A stretch of DNA of 64,000 nucleotides, taken from positions 3,447,501 to 3,511,500 of the forward strand of contig JAPFBL010001928.1 of NCBI GenBank assembly GCA_026182355.1, in the 5' to 3' direction. The stretch is from Hermatobates lingyangjiaoensis. Taxonomy: Eukaryota > Arthropoda > Insecta > Hemiptera > Hermatobatidae. This document shows positions 61,449 to 64,000 of this stretch, piece by piece. Position 1 is the first letter of the stretch. Every line of letters begins with the position of its first letter. Made by a program: the position numbers and the translations under genes. The notes beneath the pieces were generated by a model. The model did no database searches and was not told the DNA's origin. It worked only from the letters and a program-made list of their open reading frames with translations.

Positions 61449-61491
61449 GCTCTTGAAGATGGGATCCAGGCGGACCCGAAACCGGTCGAGC
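61449..61491 (+). ncRNA. Hammerhead-ribozyme-like motif (family G)
   Basis: Stem I GCTC/GAGC (four pairs); box TTGAAGA (first C replaced by T); stem II GGG/CCC; GAA; helix III ACCGGT; canonical GTC triplet. Confidence 0.5.
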
Positions 61492-61950
61492 TTTTCAGAG
61501 ACTTTACGAGGTATGACGGAATGTATTATTACTAATTCTAGTTTTAAATTTGTTATAGAGCTAGAATGCAGTAGGGTTGGTCATAATTAAGGGTGTAAAC
61601 TGAACGTTGTTGCAACCCTGCTGGAACCTACTTTTAGTTTTGCCTTCACATACTGTATTGTCTCTTGATTTATTTCTATTACATTAGTTATCTTTAGTTT
61701 TTAAAGATTAATATGTCAACTGAAAATGACCAATGTATGGTCGAAAACATGTTTCTTTTTCTTTTTTAGTGTGCTAATAGTTTAACAAAGTTGTGTGATA
61801 TTGGTTTTTTCAGTTCACGTGTCTTTGGCTCATTATATATGGAAATTACCTCAAGAACAACGAACTGTAGTGAGGAAAATTGAGACTTAACAGCAGAAAA
61901 GTCGCTAATCCAGAAGCTGCTGCATATTTCAATTCAATATAAATATATAG
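61449..61950 (+). pseudogene. Opposed, degraded 5' end of the same PLE family
   Basis: The terminal repeat 61358-61538 is an inverted, nearly identical copy of 61137-61318. After it the sequence diverges, then at about 61830 the HYIWKLPQEQRTVVRKIE segment reappears on the + strand, with stops soon after. Between 61540 and 61830 the expected protein-coding part is replaced by unrelated AT-rich sequence (deletion, insertion or an intron). Confidence 0.6.
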
Positions 61951-61959
61951 TGTATCGTT

Positions 61960-63830
61960 ATTGTTTATGTTGACAGGTTCTATTTCCAGCTTTTTTATTT
62001 TAACCTTCTAATGTAATAGTTCATTTTTTATGAATCTCTAAATATCATACTATCAATTTAAATTGCCTCACTTTTTAGTTCAGATTGTTTTTAATTGCAA
62101 CATTCTATAGTTGTAACTTTGAATCTTTTGAAATCTGTATGCTTTTTTGTTCTTATATGATTCCCTATATAGTCTTTTGTGTTCTAGGCTTATGACAAAG
62201 ATTTAATAGCGCAGAAACATCAGGATTGATGTTTGATTTGAACTTAAAAACTGACCGATATGACAAATATTGGAATTAAATTCTTTTCTACCGTCGATAC
62301 CTTTATGATGAAGTTTTTAGTAAAACTTTTCCATAACCACTTCTCTTAAAGGCTTTCAATAAGAGATAGGTGTGTATAAAAAGGTAAACAAAAATAAAGG
62401 CAGAATAGTGTTATATCTTCACTAGGATCTTACCGTTTTGACCGATATGAAACCATAGCAGGGGAAACTTGAGGTAGGATATACAATTTCATAAAGGTCA
62501 ACAAAGACATTTAGAAATGTCTATTGAACATACTGACAAACATAAAAGAATTTTATCTTTGTAGATATTTAAAGAGTCTCTGGAAATAGTGAATTGAGGG
62601 AACAAACGATTATAAGATTTTTCTGTTCTTATTTGAAATATTCACAAAAATGTAATTGAAATACATTACTAGCTTATAATGATAGTAATGATAAATACAG
62701 GAGAGATTTAAGAGAAGAAATAGTTCAGTGATTAATAATGTCCTGGCATGGGTATTAATTTATGATGTTATAATGAATAGAATCAGAATTAATAATTAAA
62801 GAGTATATTTTAAGTTTGGAAAAGGCATAAGAAAATTTATAGCAAATGAAATGAACAGAACAAAAATTAGAGACAATAATATTAAGTTGATTCACCCCAA
62901 TGTTGATTCTGTAATGTTGAAATGTTCCTGTCTATTTTTGGATGTTATGCCAGAATTTCAACTTGAAGAAAATATGGCTTTATAAAATGAACGATAAAAT
63001 TACTTTATACAGTAAGAATCTGTCAGTATTACCATTCTTATGTGCGTATTTTTACTTTCATTGAACTATGTATGCACATTTCGGGTTGTTTTCTGTTTAT
63101 TTGAACTATATAAATGTATTAGTTTTTAAATGGACTAGAGATCGACATACAGAGTAGATTAGCACATTTTTGATTTATAGTTAATCTATCATGAAAAATA
63201 AGTAATACGTTTCAAGGGTAATTTAAGTTGTCCAAGCATTTTGGTGTATTCATTAATCATTGATATAATCATTGTCTCATGATTGTACTTATGTGTTAGT
63301 TTGATTATGAAAGCCTGGGATGAAGTTATACATTATGTGTTTTGTATATGCTTGCACTCAGTTGATCTTTGGCCATTGTTATTTTTAATCTTATTCTTAT
63401 TATATTTTCTTTGCTATGTAGTCCTTCCTCTAAATGATTGATTTAATCTGAATGATCAATACAATGTCTGGAAGAAAAGCTTGCTTAAATAATTCATGTT
63501 GACCACTATTTCCATTTTATTGCTTTCCTTGTCTTCTCTGATTCTATGAAAAGCACAATTATTATTCAATATTATATTTAGTTATTCTTAAGCCTGTGGT
63601 TTAATCATTCTCGTCTCTTGAATTAATTTTAACTCCAAAACTAAACTAAGCTTACAATCTTGTTTGTTTATTACCAAATTTGATATTTCTCTTCCACTCA
63701 GACCATTTTTGGTCCAGAGTCAAACAATAAAGCAACTTTAAACCATTTAATTGTTTGATGCTGGACTAAACCTGGATAAATAAAAATAGTGTTGAATACA
63801 TGTGGTAGAGTAGTCAATATATATATCAAA
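61960..63830. other. AT-rich DNA, no gene recognised
   Basis: No landmarks other than generic AT-rich sequence up to the family-A repeat at the window edge. Confidence 0.5.
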
Positions 63831-63834
63831 ATGT

Positions 63835-64000
63835 ATTTATAAATATGATTAAACCACGAAATGAATAAAACCAACTCAGTTAGGTTTTGACTCTGACGAA
63901 GACCGCTTGTTACGGTTAAAAGATCTTAGTATTTTTTTCCCATTTCATATTGTGGTTTGATCATTGATTGTTATTTCAAGTGTTTATGTGAAATCTTGTT
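63835..64000 (+). mobile_element. Family-A terminal repeat, running to the window edge
   Basis: ACCAACTCAGTTAGGTTTTG through TGTGGTTTGATCATTGATTG to TTATGTGAAATCTTG. The GAAA box is mutated (GGTTAAAAGATC). A tip of an inverted copy (ATGATTAAACCACGAAATGA) precedes it. Confidence 0.75.

Larger units (their letters stand above)
61137..61538. mobile_element. 400-bp palindrome: head-to-head PLE 5' ends (family G)
   Basis: Arms of about 181 bp (61137-61318 and 61358-61538) look identical over most of their length, around a T-rich 40-bp centre. Each arm begins an outward-facing PLE (minus ORF to 60872, plus remnant to 61950). Each carries GCTCTTGAAGATGGG...GACCCGAAACCGGTCGAGC. Confidence 0.88.

Noticed and set aside
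63889..63931. Active family-A hammerhead
   Set aside because: The G of the GAAA box is changed to A, which should abolish the core.

Overview
This is eukaryotic, animal nuclear DNA: very AT-rich, full of (TA)n tracts and decayed retroelements, with almost no long open frames. The most informative host sequence is one short exon at 26095-26222 (+). It encodes the end of the L27 domain and the start of the linker of a Discs-large (DLG/SAP97 family) scaffold protein, and its wording (DIQEFYELTLLDD...) is closest to the arthropod form as I recall it. I therefore read the window as mainly intronic DNA of a dlg-like gene on the + strand, from an arthropod-like invertebrate. A chelicerate such as a horseshoe crab would fit the AT content and the abundance of Penelope elements, but that is only a guess.

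Layout. 1-5.9 kb: AT-rich intron-like DNA, tRNA-like SINE pieces, a polypyrimidine tract. 5.9-16.8 kb: a hairpin element, a Penelope-like element (PLE) 3' end with GIY-YIG endonuclease, several terminal-repeat copies next to (TA)n, and a decayed minus-strand PLE. 16.8-22.1 kb: mostly featureless, with one perfect-looking hairpin. 22.1-27.3 kb: terminal-repeat copies, a SINE, a decayed PLE directly next to a mitochondrial cox1 insertion (NUMT), the dlg exon, and a 366-bp palindrome. 28.7-29.6 kb: a higher-order minisatellite. 31.5-32.1 kb: a PLE terminal palindrome inside (TA)n. 33.1-37.3 kb: GC-richer islands, including a possible alternative first exon. 38.4-41.6 kb: a Helitron helicase fragment and the best preserved PLE (RT plus GIY-YIG). 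42.3-52.5 kb: another decayed PLE, a non-LTR retrotransposon tail, SINE heads, a non-autonomous Helitron with both ends, and palindromic terminal repeats. 54-59 kb: a GC-rich island, a hAT-like end, a MITE, and two satellite arrays. 59.5-64 kb: more palindromic terminal repeats and two head-to-head PLE 5' ends.

The thread that ties the window together is a hammerhead-ribozyme-like motif. At least seven sequence families of PLE terminal repeat carry a CUGANGA - stem II - GAAA core. In nearly all of them the helix III segment is a short self-complementary word (AGAUCU, ACAUGU, ACCGGU, ACGU, AAUU, AUAU), as expected for hammerheads that work as dimers. Many of these repeats also lie as inverted pairs, so the window is studded with 100-370 bp palindromes.
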